Position numbers and translations under genes: made by a program. The notes beneath the pieces were generated by a model. That model saw only the letters and a program-made list of their open reading frames with translations, was not told where the DNA came from and did not search any database. From Streptomyces sp. NBC_01244 (GTDB taxonomy: Bacteria; Actinomycetota; Actinomycetes; Streptomycetales; Streptomycetaceae): 64,000 nt of DNA. Positions 62,250 through 64,000 of the stretch are shown piece by piece; the stretch's first letter is position 1; every line of letters begins with the position of its first letter. The stretch covers positions 1,426,001 to 1,490,000 of the forward strand of contig NZ_CP108488.1 in the NCBI RefSeq assembly GCF_035987325.1, written 5' to 3'.

Positions 62250-63092
62250 ACCCCCCTTCGGCACCGCCGCCGCGGATGCCGATACCAATACCAGTGCCGG
62301 TGCCGGTGCCGGTGCCAGTGCCGCCGATGGCGATCTCGCCGTGGACCTCTCCGGGGTGTCGGTCGCTACGGGCCCGCGAAGCAGCCCGTGACGGTGCTCG
62401 AGGCGGTGGACCTACGGGTCCGCGCGGGCGAGTTCGTCGTCCTCGTCGGCCCCTCCGGCTGCGGCAAGACCACCCTGCTGCGGGTGATCGCCGGCTTCGC
62501 CCGTCCGGCCTCGGGCACCGCTTTGGTACGGGGCTCCGCCCCGCGCCCGGGGAGGGGGGCGGGGGTGGTGTTCCAGCAGCCGAGGCTGTTCCCGTGGCGC
62601 ACCGTCGGCGGGAACCTCGGCTTCGCGCTGGCCCGCCACGGCGTGCCGCGGTCCCAGCGGCCGGGCCGGATCGCCGAGTTGCTGGACCGGGTGGGTCTGC
62701 CCGGCATGGCCGGCCGCCGCACCTGGGAGCTGTCCGGCGGCCAGCAGCAGCGGGTGGCACTGGCCCGCGCCCTGGCGGCGGAGCCCGAACTGCTGCTGAT
62801 GGACGAGCCGTTCGCCGCTCTGGACGCGCTGACCCGGGAGCGCCTCCAGGAGGAGGTCCGCTCCCTGGCCGGGCGGCTCGGCACGACGGTGCTGTTCGTG
62901 ACGCACTCCGTGGAGGAGGCGGTGCTGCTGGGATCCCGTGTCCTGGTGATGGCAGCGGGGCCCGGCCGGGTGGTGGCGGACCTCCCGGTGCCGCTCTCCC
63001 GCGATCCGGCCACGGACGTCGCGGGGTTGCGCGCCTCCCCCGAGTTCGCGCGGTTGCGCGGCCGGCTGGCCCGGGCGCTGCGCCCGGACTGA
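62236..63092 (+). pseudogene. Sulfonate/nitrate-type ABC ATPase with 5' frameshift
   Basis: A GTG at 62236 with GGAGGAG seven bases upstream opens the proper frame, passes a Gly/Ala repeat (GGTGCC units, 62298-62320) and DLAVDLSGVSV, then shifts near 62370: one missing C breaks the expected V-R-Y-G-P. From 62388 a second frame gives the complete rest: Walker A GPSGCGKTT, Q-loop FQQPRLFPW (typical of SsuB/TauB/NrtD), LSGGQQQR, LLMDEPFAALD, VTHSVEEA. A GTG at 62388 could start a 234-residue form that lacks the first strand and the A-loop Tyr. No permease gene is present, so the transporter cannot be complete here. Confidence 0.75.
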
Positions 63093-63103
63093 CCGGAACC
63101 CCT

Positions 63104-64000
63104 TCACCCCGCCACGACCGCCCGGCTCTCACCTCCCAGGGTGAGTGCGGTGTTCACCAGGCCGACGTGGCTGAACGCCTGGGGGAAGTTGCCGAGTTGG
63201 CGCCCGGAGACGGGGTCGTACTCCTCGGCGAGGAGTCCCACGTCGTTGCGTACGGCCAGCAGCCGCTCGAAGAGCTCCCGCGCCTCCTTCTCCCGGCCGG
63301 TCAAGTGCAGGGCGTCGGTCAGCCAGAACGAGCAGGCGAGGAAGGCTCCTTCGTCGCCGGGCAGGCCGTCCACCGAAAGCCCCTCGGTGCTGTAGCGGCG
63401 GACCAGGCCGCTGCGGCCCAGTTCCTCGCGCACCGCGTCGACCGTGCCGATGACGCGGGGGTCGTCGGGCGGCAGGAAGCCGATGCGCGGGATGAGGAGG
63501 GTGGCGGCGTCCAGTTCGCGGGAGCCGTAGTACTGGGTGAAGGTGCGCCGCTCCGCGTCGTAGGCGTTCTCGCAGACGTCGCGGTGCACCGCCTCCCTCA
63601 TGGCGCGCCAGCGGTGCACGTCGCCGGGGAGTTTGGGGTTGAGTTCGAGGGTGCGCACCGCCCGGTCGGCGGCGACCCAGGCCATGACCTTGGAGTGCGT
63701 GAAGTGGCGGCGCGGGCCGCGCACTTCCCACAGTCCCTCGTCGGGGCGGTGCCAGTTCTGCTCCAGGAAGTCGAGGAGCGCGAGCTGGATCTTCCAGGAG
63801 TGCCATTCGGCGGGGAGTCCGGCGGAGCGGGCCACGTAGAGGGAGTCGAGGACCTCTCCGTAGACGTCGAGCTGGAGCTGGTCGACGGCCGCGTTGCCCA
63901 CGCGGACGGGCGCTGAGCCCGCGTACCCCTTCAGCCAGGGCAGCTCGCTCTCCGGGATGCGCCGCTCGCCGCCGATCCCGTACATGATCTGCAGGTCGGC
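63104..64000 (-). CDS. GH15 glucoamylase/trehalase-type hydrolase, C-terminal part
   Basis: The gene runs off the right edge; 299 codons are visible. The sequence GERRIPESELPWLKGYAGSAPVRVGNAAVDQLQLDVYGEVLDSLY, then DEGLWEVRG (general-acid Glu), HFTHSKVMAWVAADRA and STEGLSVDGLPGDEGAFLACSFWLTDAL belong to the (alpha/alpha)6 catalytic domain of GH15. Actinobacterial members of this type include trehalases and glucan 1,4-alpha-glucosidases. No export signal can be judged because the N-terminus is outside. It is convergent with the ATPase gene. Confidence 0.9.
   Translation of the reverse strand, partial: ADLQIMYGIGGERRIPESELPWLKGYAGSAPVRVGNAAVDQLQLDVYGEVLDSLYVARSAGLPAEWHSWKIQLALLDFLEQNWHRPDEGLWEVRGPRRHFTHSKVMAWVAADRAVRTLELNPKLPGDVHRWRAMREAVHRDVCENAYDAERRTFTQYYGSRELDAATLLIPRIGFLPPDDPRVIGTVDAVREELGRSGLVRRYSTEGLSVDGLPGDEGAFLACSFWLTDALHLTGREKEARELFERLLAVRNDVGLLAEEYDPVSGRQLGNFPQAFSHVGLVNTALTLGGESRAVVAG

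Noticed and set aside
61568..63916. Long plus-strand open frame across tnpB, ATPase and GH15 regions
   Set aside because: It crosses three unrelated genes out of frame and shows only shadow composition.

Overview
The window is about 72% G+C with strong third-position GC bias, ATGA/GTGA gene overlaps, GTG starts and AGGAGG-like ribosome sites. Together with the gene content (MsiK-type sugar ATPase, ROK and DeoR regulators, eukaryotic-type kinase with TPRs, SpoIIE-type phosphatase with GAF/PAS domains, DDN-type deazaflavin enzyme) this points to a chromosomal segment of a Streptomyces or very close relative. No rRNA, tRNA, CRISPR array, phage or plasmid module was seen.

Layout. 1-12 kb: end of a serine hydrolase; a TetR repressor divergent from an FAD monooxygenase, with two perfect 22-bp palindromes between them; a DDN-family oxidoreductase; a broken nuclease/LamG gene; a TPR-bearing Ser/Thr kinase coupled to an FAD oxidoreductase; a DUF2236 enzyme; an SDR whose N-terminus is a 9-bp minisatellite; small genes. 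11.7-28.2 kb: a beta-glucan (probably beta-1,3-glucan) utilisation region with secreted or cell-associated GH3, discoidin/GH-A and GH55-like enzymes, an SBP-permease-permease-GH1 operon, a divergent ROK regulator and an MsiK-like ATPase. Three promoters here carry the same LacI-type palindrome GGAGAGCGCTCTCC.

28.5-41 kb: acyl-CoA dehydrogenase, luciferase-like monooxygenase with alcohol dehydrogenase, an amino-sugar/tagatose-type operon (SIS isomerase, class II aldolase, anchored unknown protein) opposite a DeoR regulator, an MBL hydrolase, LysR, the threonine-to-glycine pair kbl-tdh, and an HSL-type esterase. 41-52 kb: methyltransferase, feoABC with an iron-box-like site, methylglyoxal synthase, a SpoIIE-type phosphatase, and a glycerol/dihydroxyacetone module (gldA opposite dhaK and a DhaL-DhaM fusion).

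52-58 kb: the most interesting block, a translationally coupled five-gene cassette of the STM4015-STM4014-STM4013-STM4012-STM4011 families (leucine-rich repeat protein, ATP-grasp protein, alkaline-phosphatase-superfamily hydrolase, two radical SAM proteins). It looks like a complete enzymatic pathway with no assigned product. 58-64 kb: an APC transporter, a decayed oxidoreductase, a promoter with a leaderless Cys-Cys leader peptide ahead of a rhodanese, and a wrecked sulfonate/nitrate-type ABC locus (SBP remnant beside a degenerate TnpB, frameshifted ATPase, no permease), then the end of a GH15 gene.
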